Source of the DNA: a bacterium
GTDB lineage: Bacteria; Bacteroidota; Ignavibacteria; Kapaibacteriales; UBA2268
DNA length: 64,000 nt
Reading direction: 5' to 3'
NCBI GenBank assembly: GCA_030431515.1
Contig: JAUIIX010000005.1
Location: 40,551 to 104,550, forward strand
This document shows, one piece after another, positions 54,409-64,000 of the stretch (position 1 is the stretch's first letter; the number at the start of each line of letters is the position of its first letter). Position numbers and translations under genes: made by a program. The notes under the pieces are model-generated. The model did not search any database. It saw only the letters and a program-made list of their open reading frames with translations, and was not told the DNA's origin.

Positions 54409-56943
54409 TTACTTAGCAATAACTACAGGGAATTGTGCACTATGACCTAATAAGTTAGCAATGATAAAGTATTTACCATTAGCATAATTATTAGCATCTA
54501 AATTAATAGTGTGAGTTCCAGGAGTTTGAATTCCGTTAAATAAATTAGCAACAACTAATCCATTAGCATCAACTAATTTTAATTCAACATTTTCAGCAGA
54601 ATTAGAATTTAATTCATATTGGAATAATGATTGAGATGCAACTGGGTTAGGAGTAACATTCATAACAAATAAACCAGTATTAGCTAAATAATCATCAACA
54701 GAAGAAGTAACACCTTCACCAGATAATGCTACAGTTTTATTTCCGGCATTAGAAACTACTCTTAATACTGCAGTAGATAATTTACCATCTTTTGGAGTAT
54801 AAGTAACAGTAATTTTAGTTTTAGCACCTGCAGCAACAGAGTTTGGATACTTAGCAACTGTAAAAGCAGCATCATCATCTAAAGAAATTGTTGCTTCGTC
54901 AATTACTAATTCAGCATTTCCAGTATTGCTTACTTCAATATCTAAATCAGTTGCTTCACCAACTTTACCAAAATTTAGCACATCAGTATTTAATATCATA
55001 TTTGGAGCAGTTGATTCAACTGCATTTAACCATTCTATAGATTTTGATAATAAACTAGTTCTTGCACTTGCGTCAGCAATAATATCAAAACCAAAACCAG
55101 TTAAAATTGCTTTACCACCACCTGCTAAAGTAACTTTTACACCAGCAATAGTTGCATCTTTACCAGCACCATTTACTGTATAGTTTAAGAAAGATTTAGT
55201 AGTAGTTGTGTTTGTAATAGCAAAAACATCAACCCATTGTGCATAATATGGATGAGATGATTGATTATATTGATTGATTGTAAAGTTTAAACCACTAAAT
55301 AAAGGATCACTTTGCTCTGCAACTACTGGAGTTGGAAATAAAGAAATACTACCATTACTTTGAGTTTGTGAAATAGTTAAAGGACCAGCTGGGTTATAAG
55401 TTCTAACACCTAAAGTCGCATATAAAGATTTTGCTTCTGGAGCAACATTCACACCTGAAATAGGGTTACCTGTAGCAAAGAATGCTTCGATAGTACCATT
55501 CAATAAAACTTTTTTACCAGCATTTAATGCATCATTTAAAGCACCAGCCATAACACCATTTTGAGCTAAAGTTCCTCTATTAGTGTTGTCAGTACTTAAA
55601 ATAATCAAATCAAAATCAGCAAATGGATAAGCATTAGCTATATTATTACTATAAGGTATGATTGCAGATTCGCTCATCACTGCAGACATTTGATTGAATG
55701 AACTTAATACCGGAACAGCATTGTTGCTTGTTATAACAAAAGCATTTTTAGATGAATTAGATAAACTATATACATTCGTAGATGCAGATTTACCTTTAAT
55801 ATCATCAACTGATCTTGCTTCAGCTTTCACAGCAATCTGAGCAAATCCAGCAGTATTAGCAGTATTTAAAGTTAAGTCAGTAGTTGCAGTAGCACCTGCA
55901 GCAATAGTTAAAGCAGTTTTAGAAAACTCAGTAGTCCAACCATTAGGAATAACAGAAGTTGTTCCATTTACAGACATATCAACTGTAATTTCAAAATCAT
56001 TTGGATTTGTTACAGTTAAAGTTTCAGTAACTTTAGTACCAGCATCATGTCTATTATTAACTTCTCCATCACTAGCAATTTCAACTTTAGCAACAGTAGG
56101 TAATACTTTACCAGCCATTTTAGCATTTACTATTTCAAAGTTAGAATCACTTAAATTTTGAATAACAGCAACAACCCAAACTTTATCAACATTTTGAATT
56201 TGTGAACTAATATTTTTACTAAATAATTCATTAAATACATCTCCAGCTTTGATAGTTGTTTTGTTAATTGGCTTTAATTTTCCATCATAACCACTTAACA
56301 TATCTCTAAGTACGTTGTCGTGTACATATCCTTGAATAACACCAGGTTTATCATAATAGTAATGTCCTTCAAATCCAGCTCTACCTGATAGATAGTTTTG
56401 TTGATTATATCCACTACCTGTACCAGTAACACCATCTTCCATAACAAATAAGTTAATACCATAAGCTCCAGATGCATCAGCATCAGCAGTAACAGTTACA
56501 TTAGCACTTAGTTGACCTTGTGGAGTTAAATTCCACTCAACATCAATATCTGCCCAAACTTCACCAAATTCATCATAAACAATTTGAGTAGCAGATTTCC
56601 ATGCGCCATCACTTAAAACAACTTTACTTTGACCAGAAAATAACATTCTATTAACTGAACCGCTTGGGTAACCAGTTAAACCTATTTTCTGAGCTAATGG
56701 AGTTTGGATACTTTGAATTGCCATTCCATCACCATTATGCACAGCAACAGGTATAAAATCTTCTCCATACTCTTCTGATAATTCTCTTAGAGTTTGAGTT
56801 CCTCTAACACACCATCCACACCAAGCACCAGTGTGATCTTCGACTACTACTCTTCTTTTAGCAGCGTCGGCTGTTTCGTATGAGCCAAACATAATTGCTG
56901 CTGCAATTGTAAGTGCTCCTAACGTTTTGTATAAACTACGCAT
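54409..56943 (-). CDS. Large secreted protein with thioredoxin-like domain and T9SS sorting domain
   Basis: 844 residues. Signal peptide; a thioredoxin-fold/Omp28-like start (VVVEDHTGAWCGWCVRGTQ) with Cys42-x-x-Cys45; a long beta-rich middle; a choice-of-anchor D domain (LNFGKVGEATDLDIEVSNTG); and a type A C-terminal sorting domain (NVTPNPVASQ..YFIIANLLG). It is probably exported by the type IX system. A putative ECF-like promoter lies 52 bp upstream and AAAGG before the ATG. Confidence 0.88.
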   Translation of the reverse strand: MRSLYKTLGALTIAAAIMFGSYETADAAKRRVVVEDHTGAWCGWCVRGTQTLRELSEEYGEDFIPVAVHNGDGMAIQSIQTPLAQKIGLTGYPSGSVNRMLFSGQSKVVLSDGAWKSATQIVYDEFGEVWADIDVEWNLTPQGQLSANVTVTADADASGAYGINLFVMEDGVTGTGSGYNQQNYLSGRAGFEGHYYYDKPGVIQGYVHDNVLRDMLSGYDGKLKPINKTTIKAGDVFNELFSKNISSQIQNVDKVWVVAVIQNLSDSNFEIVNAKMAGKVLPTVAKVEIASDGEVNNRHDAGTKVTETLTVTNPNDFEITVDMSVNGTTSVIPNGWTTEFSKTALTIAAGATATTDLTLNTANTAGFAQIAVKAEARSVDDIKGKSASTNVYSLSNSSKNAFVITSNNAVPVLSSFNQMSAVMSESAIIPYSNNIANAYPFADFDLIILSTDNTNRGTLAQNGVMAGALNDALNAGKKVLLNGTIEAFFATGNPISGVNVAPEAKSLYATLGVRTYNPAGPLTISQTQSNGSISLFPTPVVAEQSDPLFSGLNFTINQYNQSSHPYYAQWVDVFAITNTTTTKSFLNYTVNGAGKDATIAGVKVTLAGGGKAILTGFGFDIIADASARTSLLSKSIEWLNAVESTAPNMILNTDVLNFGKVGEATDLDIEVSNTGNAELVIDEATISLDDDAAFTVAKYPNSVAAGAKTKITVTYTPKDGKLSTAVLRVVSNAGNKTVALSGEGVTSSVDDYLANTGLFVMNVTPNPVASQSLFQYELNSNSAENVELKLVDANGLVVANLFNGIQTPGTHTINLDANNYANGKYFIIANLLGHSAQFPVVIAK

Positions 56944-56995
56944 TCGTAATACCTTTCTATAAAATTTAAAAAATTGTTTTTATTCTAATCTAAAT

Positions 56996-57026
56996 GACAC
57001 TTCAAATCAAAAAAAGTTACACTTTA
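56996..57026 (-). promoter_or_regulatory. Putative ECF-sigma-like promoter motif
   Basis: On the minus strand TAAAGTGTAAC, a 16-bp T-rich spacer and TGTC, matching 12117-12148. Only these two non-coding copies were noticed in the window. Confidence 0.45.
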
Positions 57027-57100
57027 GGTAATATTTTTTAGAATTGCTTTGAATTTTGTCTAAAATTAACAAATATTTAACATATAAAAAAATAATTGTT

Positions 57101-57502
57101 TCAATTAAGAACATTATTTTTTGAATGTTTTTGTTTTTTAATACTTAGAGCTAATAAAAGCCAAGAAATAATAAATAAAACACCACCTATTGGAGTGATT
57201 GCACCAAATAATGTAATATTAGTAAAACTAAGTATATACAATGAACCACTAAATATTATTACCCCAAGAAACATTAAATAATATGAAATTTCCATCTTTT
57301 TATTTTTTTTATTCTCTTTACAAAGAATTCCTATGAATAAAATTCCGAGTGAGTGATAAAATAAATATTTAGTAGCAGTTTCAAATGTATCTATTCTACC
57401 ATTTTTAACTAACAAATCATTTAAAGTATGAGCCCCAAATGCACCAATTAAAACTGCAAGTCCCATTAGTATCGACCCAGTGATTAGTATTCGTTCTTTC
57501 AT
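57101..57502 (-). CDS. DUF423 (YgdD-like) membrane protein
   Basis: 133 residues with four membrane segments and the family block LIGAFGAHTLNDLL..FETATKYLFYHSLGIL. Function unknown in all organisms. Length is typical. Confidence 0.9.
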   Translation of the reverse strand: MKERILITGSILMGLAVLIGAFGAHTLNDLLVKNGRIDTFETATKYLFYHSLGILFIGILCKENKKNKKMEISYYLMFLGVIIFSGSLYILSFTNITLFGAITPIGGVLFIISWLLLALSIKKQKHSKNNVLN

Positions 57503-57718
57503 TAAAAATTATTAATAGTTATATTTGTTTGTTTATTAAATTTAAGAAGAATTAGTATTAATATTATTTTAAAAAAAATAATTAAATCATTAACTCATAT
57601 AATATCAGCATATTAAAATTTAATTACAACTGAAATTCAACCATTACTTGAAATATTCATAATTTATTGTTAATTTTAGAAATTATTCTTAATTTTTTAA
57701 AAAAGATATTAGGCAATT

Positions 57719-59017
57719 ATGTATGATTTAATTAAAAATGCAGACAAAGAATTATACGATTCTTTAATTGGTGAAACTTTAAGGCAAACTGAAAAAATAG
57801 AACTTATTGCATCTGAGAACTTTGCTTCTCCTGAAGTAATGGAAGCACAAGGTAGCGTACTAACTAATAAATATGCAGAAGGTTATCCTGGCAAAAGATA
57901 TTATGGTGGTTGTGAATGGGTTGATGTTGCTGAAGATTTGGCACGTGATAGACTGAAAGAACTTTTTGGTGCTGAATATGTAAATGTTCAACCTCATAGT
58001 GGAGCATCTGCTAATCTTGCAGTTTACTTTTCATTCATAAATCATGGTGATAAAGTAATGGGATTAAGTTTAGATCATGGTGGGCATTTAACTCATGGTT
58101 CTAAAGTTAATTTTTCAGGTAAATTCTTTGATTTTACTCCTTATTATTTGAATAAAGAAACTGAAAGAATTGATTATAATGAAGTTGAAGATTTAGCAAA
58201 GAAAAATAAACCTAAATTAATCACTGTTGGTGCATCTGCTTATTCTAGAGAAATAGATTATGCGGCATTCAGACAGATAGCTGATAAAGTTGGAGCTTTC
58301 CTATTTGCTGATATTGCACATCCAGCTGGATTAATTGCCAAAGGTCATCTGCAAAGTCCAATTCCTTATTGCGATGTAGTTGCTTCTACTACTCATAAAA
58401 CAATGAGAGGACCTCGTGGTGGTATGATTATGATAGGTAAAGATTATCAAAACCCACACGGAATAGTTGCCCCTAAATCTGGTAGAGTTAAAAATATGAG
58501 TGAAATAATTGATTCATGGGTTATGCCTGGTATGCAAGGTGGACCGCTAATGCACGTCATTGCAGCCAAAGCAGTTGCTTTCAAAGAAGCATTATCTCCA
58601 GAGTTTAACGATTATACTATACAAGTAATGAAAAATGCTAAAACAATGGCTAATGCATTAATTGATTTAGATTATAAAGTTATATCTGGTGGAACAGATA
58701 ATCACTCTATGTTAGTTGATATAAGAAATAAAAATATCACAGGTAAAGATGCTGAAATAGCATTAGATAAAGCTGGAATTACTTGTAATAAAAATGCAGT
58801 CCCTTATGATACTCAACCACCTTTAGTTACTTCTGGTATTCGACTTGGAACACCTGCAATGACTACTCGTGGTATGAAAGAAGATGATATGAAGACGATA
58901 GTTGAATTTATAGACAAAGTGGTTAGAAACCATGACAATGAAGATGTATTAAACTCAGTTAAAAATGAAGTTAAAACATTCTGTTCACCTTTCCCACTTC
59001 ATAAGAAGATGTCTTAA
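57719..59017 (+). CDS. glyA: Serine hydroxymethyltransferase
   Basis: 432 residues. PLP enzyme that interconverts serine and glycine with tetrahydrofolate. Markers are [52 protein letters not shown] and the PLP Lys227 in [14 protein letters not shown]. No RNA switch is evident in the preceding 216 bp. A terminator follows. Confidence 0.97.
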   Translation: MYDLIKNADKELYDSLIGETLRQTEKIELIASENFASPEVMEAQGSVLTNKYAEGYPGKRYYGGCEWVDVAEDLARDRLKELFGAEYVNVQPHSGASANLAVYFSFINHGDKVMGLSLDHGGHLTHGSKVNFSGKFFDFTPYYLNKETERIDYNEVEDLAKKNKPKLITVGASAYSREIDYAAFRQIADKVGAFLFADIAHPAGLIAKGHLQSPIPYCDVVASTTHKTMRGPRGGMIMIGKDYQNPHGIVAPKSGRVKNMSEIIDSWVMPGMQGGPLMHVIAAKAVAFKEALSPEFNDYTIQVMKNAKTMANALIDLDYKVISGGTDNHSMLVDIRNKNITGKDAEIALDKAGITCNKNAVPYDTQPPLVTSGIRLGTPAMTTRGMKEDDMKTIVEFIDKVVRNHDNEDVLNSVKNEVKTFCSPFPLHKKMS

Positions 59018-59041
59018 ATAGATAGCAAAGATATAAAATTC

Positions 59042-59071
59042 AAAAAGAGTCACAATATAGTGGCTCTTTTT
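59042..59071 (+). terminator. Rho-independent terminator
   Basis: AAAAAGAGTCAC - AATATA - GTGGCTCTTTTT, with one G-U pair, 24 bp after glyA. Confidence 0.85.
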
Positions 59072-59097
59072 ATAAGATTAGATATTTAATATTTAAA

Positions 59098-59592
59098 TCA
59101 AAACATACTAATATCATCAAGTAAATCAGTAGCACGCTTTCCACCTGCTATTTCTACAATTTTATCATCATAGTGGTCGGCAATTACTGCTACTGTATTA
59201 AGAGTATTTAGTAGTTCATTTTCGTCAAGGTGAGTACCTGCTATTGCGTGAGAATAAGTGATTGTATTATCGAAATATAAACCAAATGCTCCAAAGTGTA
59301 ACTCTGCATTTTTACGAAGTAAAAAGTTCATCAATTCCGAAGATATTTTCGCTCCAGTTACTACCTGACTAATACATTCAACACTCGTTTCTTTATTAGT
59401 AAATGGTCTTACTATTATCATCACTTGAGTAGAGCCACGTGCAATAGTGAAGGAGCCATTACCAAATGATAAATGCTCTGGAAAATTCTTATCCAAGAAT
59501 TTTTGAACTTTTTCTACTGTAGCATCAATTAATTCTTGTGGTGTGTTCACCAATACCTCGTGGTCATCTTTATTAAATACTTTCTGTGCCAT
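59098..59592 (-). CDS. YbjN-domain protein
   Basis: 164 residues; a YbjN/CesT-like fold (LSFGNGSFTIARGSTQVMIIV, ELMNFLLRKNAELHFGAFGL). Such small proteins often act as chaperones or regulators. It is 5 bp downstream of the pspA-like gene, suggesting a shared membrane-stress role. Confidence 0.75.
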   Translation of the reverse strand: MAQKVFNKDDHEVLVNTPQELIDATVEKVQKFLDKNFPEHLSFGNGSFTIARGSTQVMIIVRPFTNKETSVECISQVVTGAKISSELMNFLLRKNAELHFGAFGLYFDNTITYSHAIAGTHLDENELLNTLNTVAVIADHYDDKIVEIAGGKRATDLLDDISMF

Positions 59593-59597
59593 GTCGA

Positions 59598-60287
59598 TTA
59601 TTCCTTTTCATTATTTTTAGGTGAATCTAATAATCCCATTTCAGCTTTTAATCTAAGTAAATCATCGTCAGATGAACTTGCATCAAGTAACTTAAACTCA
59701 TCTTCCAAACTTGTATCACCACCAGCTAAATGTCCAAATGCTTCTGCTTCTGCTTCTAAAGTTTCGATTTTGCCTTCAAACTTGTCAAATTTTGAAAATG
59801 CGTCAGAGCCAACTCCAGAGAAAGATTGACTAATTAATTTTTGAGCTTTCGCAGATTGTGAACGTGCAATCAAAGTGCTTTGTCTTTGTCTTGCTTCTTC
59901 CAATTTTAATTTCAATTGGTCTAATTGAGATTTCATTTTATCAGCAGTTTCTTTTGCCTGAATATATAAAGGAGTTAAATCCTTTTCATTCCGAGCCGAG
60001 ATAGATTTTTTTTCAAGAGCTTGCTTTGCCAAATCTTCTCTTCCAGCCATCAAAGCTTTTTTTGCTTTTTCCTGCCATTCTTCTTGTTCTTCTTTAGCTC
60101 TATTCAATTTTTTAAATAAACTTTTTTCATTTGCTATGCCACGTGCAACTGCAAGTGTAGTTTTATTAACAGATTCTTCCATCTCCAGAACCATCTGCTT
60201 TATCATTTTTTCTGGATCTTCTGCCTTATCCAAAGCTTCATTTACATTTGCTTTGAAAATATCTGTTATCCTTGAAAACATTCCCAT
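59598..60287 (-). CDS. pspA: PspA/IM30 (VIPP1) family membrane-stress protein
   Basis: 229 residues. MGMFSRITDIFKANVNEAL and KMIKQMVLEMEESVNKTTLAVA are the amphipathic and helical ends of the family, followed by a long coiled coil and a C-terminal helix rich in Ser and Asp. It assembles ESCRT-III-like rings on stressed membrane. Transcribed with the YbjN gene. Confidence 0.92.
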   Translation of the reverse strand: MGMFSRITDIFKANVNEALDKAEDPEKMIKQMVLEMEESVNKTTLAVARGIANEKSLFKKLNRAKEEQEEWQEKAKKALMAGREDLAKQALEKKSISARNEKDLTPLYIQAKETADKMKSQLDQLKLKLEEARQRQSTLIARSQSAKAQKLISQSFSGVGSDAFSKFDKFEGKIETLEAEAEAFGHLAGGDTSLEDEFKLLDASSSDDDLLRLKAEMGLLDSPKNNEKE

Positions 60288-60395
60288 TTATTATCTCCGA
60301 TGAAATTATAATCAAAATTAAGAATTTATTTTTTAATTAAACGAAATCAATTCTATTTTATTTAAAATTAATACGTTTGAAAGTAAAAAAAGTAA

Positions 60396-61367
60396 CTACC
60401 AACCTAATAAATATGCAAAAATTAATGGAGCAACTATTGTCGCATCTGACTCTACAATAAATTTTGGAGTATCGATATCTAATTTACCCCAAGTTATTTT
60501 TTCATTAGGAACTGCCCCAGAATATGAACCGTAACTTGTAGTTGAATCAGAAATTTGACAAAAATAAGACCAAAAAGGAATGTCTTCCATTTCCATATCT
60601 TGGTACAACATAGGAACAACACAAATAGGAAAATCACCAGCAATACCACCACCAATTTGGAAGAAACCAATGCCTTTTCCACCAGAATTTTTGATATACC
60701 AATCTGCAAGGTACGTCATATACTCAATACCAGATTTCATAGTAGATGCTTTCATTTCACCTTTAATAACATAAGAAGCAAAGATATTACCCATAGTAGA
60801 ATCTTCCCAACCAGGAACGATAATAGGCAAGTTTTTCTCTGCAGCAGCTAACATCCAAGAGTCTTTAGGGTCAATTTCATAATACTGCTCAAGTACACCC
60901 GATAAAAGCAATTTATACATATATTCGTGAGGTAAATAACGTTCACCTTTAGCATCAGCATCCTTCCAAATAGCGTGAATGTGCTTTTGCAAACGTCTAA
61001 ATGCTTCCTCTTCGGGAATACAAGTGTCGGTAACTCTATTTAAATGTTGGTCAAGTAAATCTCTTTCATCTTGGGGAGTTAAATCTCGATAATTAGGCAC
61101 TCTTTTATAATGATTATGAGCAACTAAATTCATTATATCTTCTTCTAAATTAGCACCAGTGCAAGAAATAATTGCAACTTTATCTTGACGAATCATTTCA
61201 GCCAGGGACTTGCCTAACTCGGCAGTTGACATTGCACCAGCAAGTGAAATCAACATCTTACCATCGGCTTGTAAATGAGCTTCATACCCCTTAGCAGCAT
61301 CAACTAAAGCAGCTGCATTAAAATGTTTGTAATGTTTTTCAATAAATTCTGTAATTGGTTTTGCCAT
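60396..61367 (-). CDS. Deoxyhypusine synthase-family protein
   Basis: 323 residues. FISLAGAMSTAELGKSLAEM-type and ISCTGANLEEDIMNLVAH motifs match the DHS NAD-binding fold, and Lys295 in ITWGKLD aligns with the catalytic Lys of eukaryotic DHS. Bacteria lack eIF5A, so bacterial relatives likely act on polyamines, for example as homospermidine or spermidine-linked synthases. The substrate is unknown. Confidence 0.88.
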   Translation of the reverse strand: MAKPITEFIEKHYKHFNAAALVDAAKGYEAHLQADGKMLISLAGAMSTAELGKSLAEMIRQDKVAIISCTGANLEEDIMNLVAHNHYKRVPNYRDLTPQDERDLLDQHLNRVTDTCIPEEEAFRRLQKHIHAIWKDADAKGERYLPHEYMYKLLLSGVLEQYYEIDPKDSWMLAAAEKNLPIIVPGWEDSTMGNIFASYVIKGEMKASTMKSGIEYMTYLADWYIKNSGGKGIGFFQIGGGIAGDFPICVVPMLYQDMEMEDIPFWSYFCQISDSTTSYGSYSGAVPNEKITWGKLDIDTPKFIVESDATIVAPLIFAYLLGW

Positions 61368-61542
61368 TCTATTATCTTTTTTGATTTAAATTTTAATTCA
61401 AATTTAAGAAAATAATTTATTTAATTAAAATAAAGAGATAATTTAATTCATTTCCTTGGAGTTAAACTTAATATTTTTCATATAAGTTTATTGTGAATTT
61501 ATAATTAGATGGAGAATCAAAATAATACTAACTAATCAGCCA

Positions 61543-63417
61543 TCATTTTCTCTCATAACTATAGTCAGGGCTGCGACCAAATTTCTTATCCAAATCTGTA
61601 ATAGTCATCTCTAAAATCACTGGTCTGCCATGTGGGCAAACATAAGGAGTATCACAGTTAAATAAGTCATTATGAAGCATTTCCATTTCTTTTTGAGATA
61701 ATATTTTACCAGTTTTTATTGAACTTCTACAAGAATATGAAGCCGCCAAATTCTCTCGTTTCGACATCTTACCTTTTTCTTGATACTCCGAAAACAATTC
61801 CAACATCTCCCTAAAATCTTGCTCTTCTGCACCATTTTTTACATCAATCGGTTTAGCATTTAGAGTAATTTCAGAATCATTAATTTCAAAGTCAAAACCA
61901 AGTAATTTAATTTCTTCTTCAATTTCATTCAAAGTTAAAATTTCAGATTGAGTTAAAGTGAAAGATTCTTCAAAAAGTAATTTTTGTTGACTTGACAATT
62001 CTCTTTCAAACATCTTAATTGCTTTTTCATAATTAATTCTTTCGTGAGCATTATGTTGGTCAATAATTAAAAAGCCCTTACTATTTTGACAAACAATATA
62101 CTTATTATGAATTTGAATAAAATTTTTATCAATCTTTTTAAAATCATCAACATCATTATTAAAAATCAAATCAAAAGCAGATAAATCATCATTTGGCTTA
62201 AAAGAGTTTTCCCTTTTTTCTTCAAATCTACTATTAAAATCATTATTTTTCTCAAATTTCTGATTAGATTTATTACTCTTAAAACTTTCCTTATAATCTA
62301 CAATTTCACCAGTATTTCTATTAACAAAAATATCATCATTTTTATCTTGTTGTCTTTCAATATCAAAAGGATTTTTATAACTCTCCAAATTCATTTCATT
62401 TTCAAAATTAAACTTCACTGGTGCAGTTAAGTCATTTGCTCTTAGTGCATTTTGAACAGCACTTTTCACCGTCATATAAACATATCGGTCATCATCAAAC
62501 TTCACTTCGTGCTTCTGAGGATGAATATTAATATCAATTTTATGAGGGTCAATCTCCAAAAACAAAACATAAGGAGGATATTGATTTTTGTCAATCAAAG
62601 GTCCAAAAGCAGATATAATTGCATGATTTATAGACTTATTCTGAATATTCCTATTATTTAAAAACAAAAATTGATGCGAACGGCTTAATTTAATAATTGA
62701 TGGCTTAGCAACATACCCTTTCACTTTCATAATTCCATCATCAAAGTCAACCTTAATCATACTTTCTACAATTCTGTGACCTAATAACTCATTAATTCTA
62801 TCTTCCAAATTATCAGAACGAAGATTAAGAACTAAGTTATTTTCATTATTAAAAATCAATTGAACATTTGTATGCGAAAGAGCAAATTTAGTAAGAGTAT
62901 CAAGTATAGCTTTGTATTCAGACAAATTAGACTTCAAAAACTTACGTCTTGCAGGCACATTATAAAAAAGATTTCTAACAAAAATTTGAGTACCAACTTC
63001 GGTATCACATTCCTCGATAGCAGGAATAGAATTTGGCTCCGAAATCATACAATATCCTAACTTATCTTGTCTTCTTTTAGTACGAATTTCAAGTTTAGCA
63101 ACAGCAGAAATAGAAGCAAGCGCTTCTCCCCTAAATCCAAAAGTTAAAATCGCTTCTAAATCTTCTTGAGTAACTAATTTACTAGTAGCATGCCGACGAA
63201 TAGACAGTTCCAAATCTTCCCTTGACATACCAAGACCATTATCTTGAATATGAATTAAATCCTTACCAGAATTATGGATAGTAATAAAAATATTATCAGC
63301 TTCTGCATCAATAGCATTTTCAACTAATTCCTTAATAACCGATTCAGGTTTCTGAACAACCTCACCAGCAGCAATCTGATTAGCAAGGAACTCAGGTAAT
63401 ATTTTAATCATAGCCAT
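61543..63417 (-). CDS. mutL: DNA mismatch repair protein MutL
   Basis: 624 residues. GHKL motifs are NQIAAGEVVQKPESVIKELV, ENAIDAEAD, IQDNGLGMSREDL and FGFRGEALASI. The C-terminus holds the endonuclease-type metal motif DQHNAHERINYE (453-464; Asn replaces the usual Ala), SCRSSIKTGK and CPHGRP (594-599). So it is the nicking MutL of bacteria without MutH. Long Asn/Lys-rich linker at residues about 340-440. Confidence 0.95.
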   Translation of the reverse strand: MAMIKILPEFLANQIAAGEVVQKPESVIKELVENAIDAEADNIFITIHNSGKDLIHIQDNGLGMSREDLELSIRRHATSKLVTQEDLEAILTFGFRGEALASISAVAKLEIRTKRRQDKLGYCMISEPNSIPAIEECDTEVGTQIFVRNLFYNVPARRKFLKSNLSEYKAILDTLTKFALSHTNVQLIFNNENNLVLNLRSDNLEDRINELLGHRIVESMIKVDFDDGIMKVKGYVAKPSIIKLSRSHQFLFLNNRNIQNKSINHAIISAFGPLIDKNQYPPYVLFLEIDPHKIDINIHPQKHEVKFDDDRYVYMTVKSAVQNALRANDLTAPVKFNFENEMNLESYKNPFDIERQQDKNDDIFVNRNTGEIVDYKESFKSNKSNQKFEKNNDFNSRFEEKRENSFKPNDDLSAFDLIFNNDVDDFKKIDKNFIQIHNKYIVCQNSKGFLIIDQHNAHERINYEKAIKMFERELSSQQKLLFEESFTLTQSEILTLNEIEEEIKLLGFDFEINDSEITLNAKPIDVKNGAEEQDFREMLELFSEYQEKGKMSKRENLAASYSCRSSIKTGKILSQKEMEMLHNDLFNCDTPYVCPHGRPVILEMTITDLDKKFGRSPDYSYERK

Positions 63418-64000
63418 TTAAAGCATCCACAATCAATAATAGATAATATACAAAATTAAAGAATTTTACTCAAAATATTAAATTTGACTTTATAATTCAA
63501 CAAACAAGAAAGTTAAACTCATCAACCATATATCTATAATCGACAACATATCTTTAAAAATAAATTAAAATTATAATAAAATAAAAATCCTGAAAAAAAC
63601 TATTTTTCAATTAATTTAGCATTGTCATTCTAAGGCGAAGCCGATAAACCCAGTTAAAAATTCATTAACTTGTAGGGAAGAGTTTCACATTAAACTCATA
63701 ATATGCAATATATTATGACAATAATTAATTTATTAAATAATAATAAAACCACACAAAACCCTCCCTTCTTTTTCCATTTCCCGTCATTCAGAGCATTGCT
63801 TGGATTCCATTGTATTATGAATAGGGGTGGGCTTCAGCCCAGCCAATTAAACATTTAATAATAATGGCTTTAGCCAAACTTACAACAATTTCCCTGTCAT
63901 CCAGAGCGAAGCGAAGAATCCACAAAAAAACCTCCCCTTCATTTTTCTTCTTAAAATCATTGATTTGTCATGGCTACTTAAAAAAACTTCGGAGAAGTTT
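63418..64000. repeat. Gene-free region with dispersed repeats
   Basis: It includes CATTCTAAGGCGAAGCCGAT near 63625, GTCATTCAGAGCATTGC near 63783, GGGCTTCAGCCC and TGGCTTTAGCCA palindromes (about 63830-63880), and from 63893 a long copy of the sequence at 38282-38384, ending CATGGCTACTTAAAAAAACT. The first 150 bases are the AT-rich upstream region of mutL. Confidence 0.85.

Noticed and set aside
57503..57718. Glycine or SAM-type riboswitch before glyA
   Set aside because: The leader is AT-rich with no recognisable conserved core.

Overview
The window is AT-rich DNA (roughly 30% G+C by eye) from a free-living Gram-negative bacterium of the Bacteroidota/Ignavibacteriota/Chlorobi (FCB) branch. 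Supporting signs are type IX secretion-style C-terminal domains, many short lipoproteins with a SC or GC lipobox, an OprO/P porin, Bacteroidota-type promoters (TTTG-N19/20-TAnnTTTG), and GIY-YIG and GTCATTCAGAGCGAAGCGA-type intergenic repeats. Flagellar genes (flhA, motB-like, fliW, csrA) argue against typical Bacteroidia and point to something like Ignavibacteria or Kapabacteria. No tRNA, rRNA or CRISPR array was seen.

Layout. 1-8.1 kb: a type I restriction-modification operon on the minus strand (hsdM, RhuM-PLD gene, hsdS, AlbA_2-type ATPase, hsdR). hsdR carries an in-frame GIY-YIG nuclease domain flanked by inverted-repeat arrays, inside its helicase domain. The AlbA_2 gene sits between two perfect 24-bp direct repeats of the hsdS 3' end. 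8.2-14.2 kb: accessory DNA with three tandem paralogous YCF48/BNR-type lipoproteins, a 41-bp tandem array and a two-gene DUF488 pair. 14.3-38.1 kb: mostly chromosomal genes (KdsD-like isomerase, TPR-PP2C phosphatase, porin, MlaE, NusB, MurQ, exosortase-like pair, nitrilase, NlpC/P60) with small accessory genes (a RelE-type toxin-antitoxin pair, RhuM, DUF2442). 38.1-40.6 kb: a dense cluster of dispersed palindromic repeats around one lipoprotein gene. 40.6-63.4 kb: Ppa, FlhA, PurN, a MotB/FliW/CsrA/response-regulator operon, Ppx/GppA, a PP2C-STAS-HATPase partner-switching operon, 3-hydroxyacyl-CoA dehydrogenase, a large T9SS-sorted protein, GlyA, YbjN-PspA, a deoxyhypusine-synthase-like protein and MutL. 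The last 0.6 kb is again repeats.

Two observations suggest the window lies at the chromosome origin. A 270-bp gap between convergent genes at 20231-20500 holds a perfect DnaA box and several one-mismatch boxes. Four 16-bp sites matching the parS consensus (TGTTNCACGTGNAACA) lie at 27.2, 30.6, 32.1 and 33.8 kb, one of them inside a coding region.

The most unusual items are the GIY-YIG insertion in hsdR, the AlbA_2 cassette with its duplicated hsdS end and helically phased AAAGCA sites, the oriC/parS set, and a putative ECF-type promoter motif shared by two distant secreted-protein genes. Functions come from recognised motifs only; no database search was possible.
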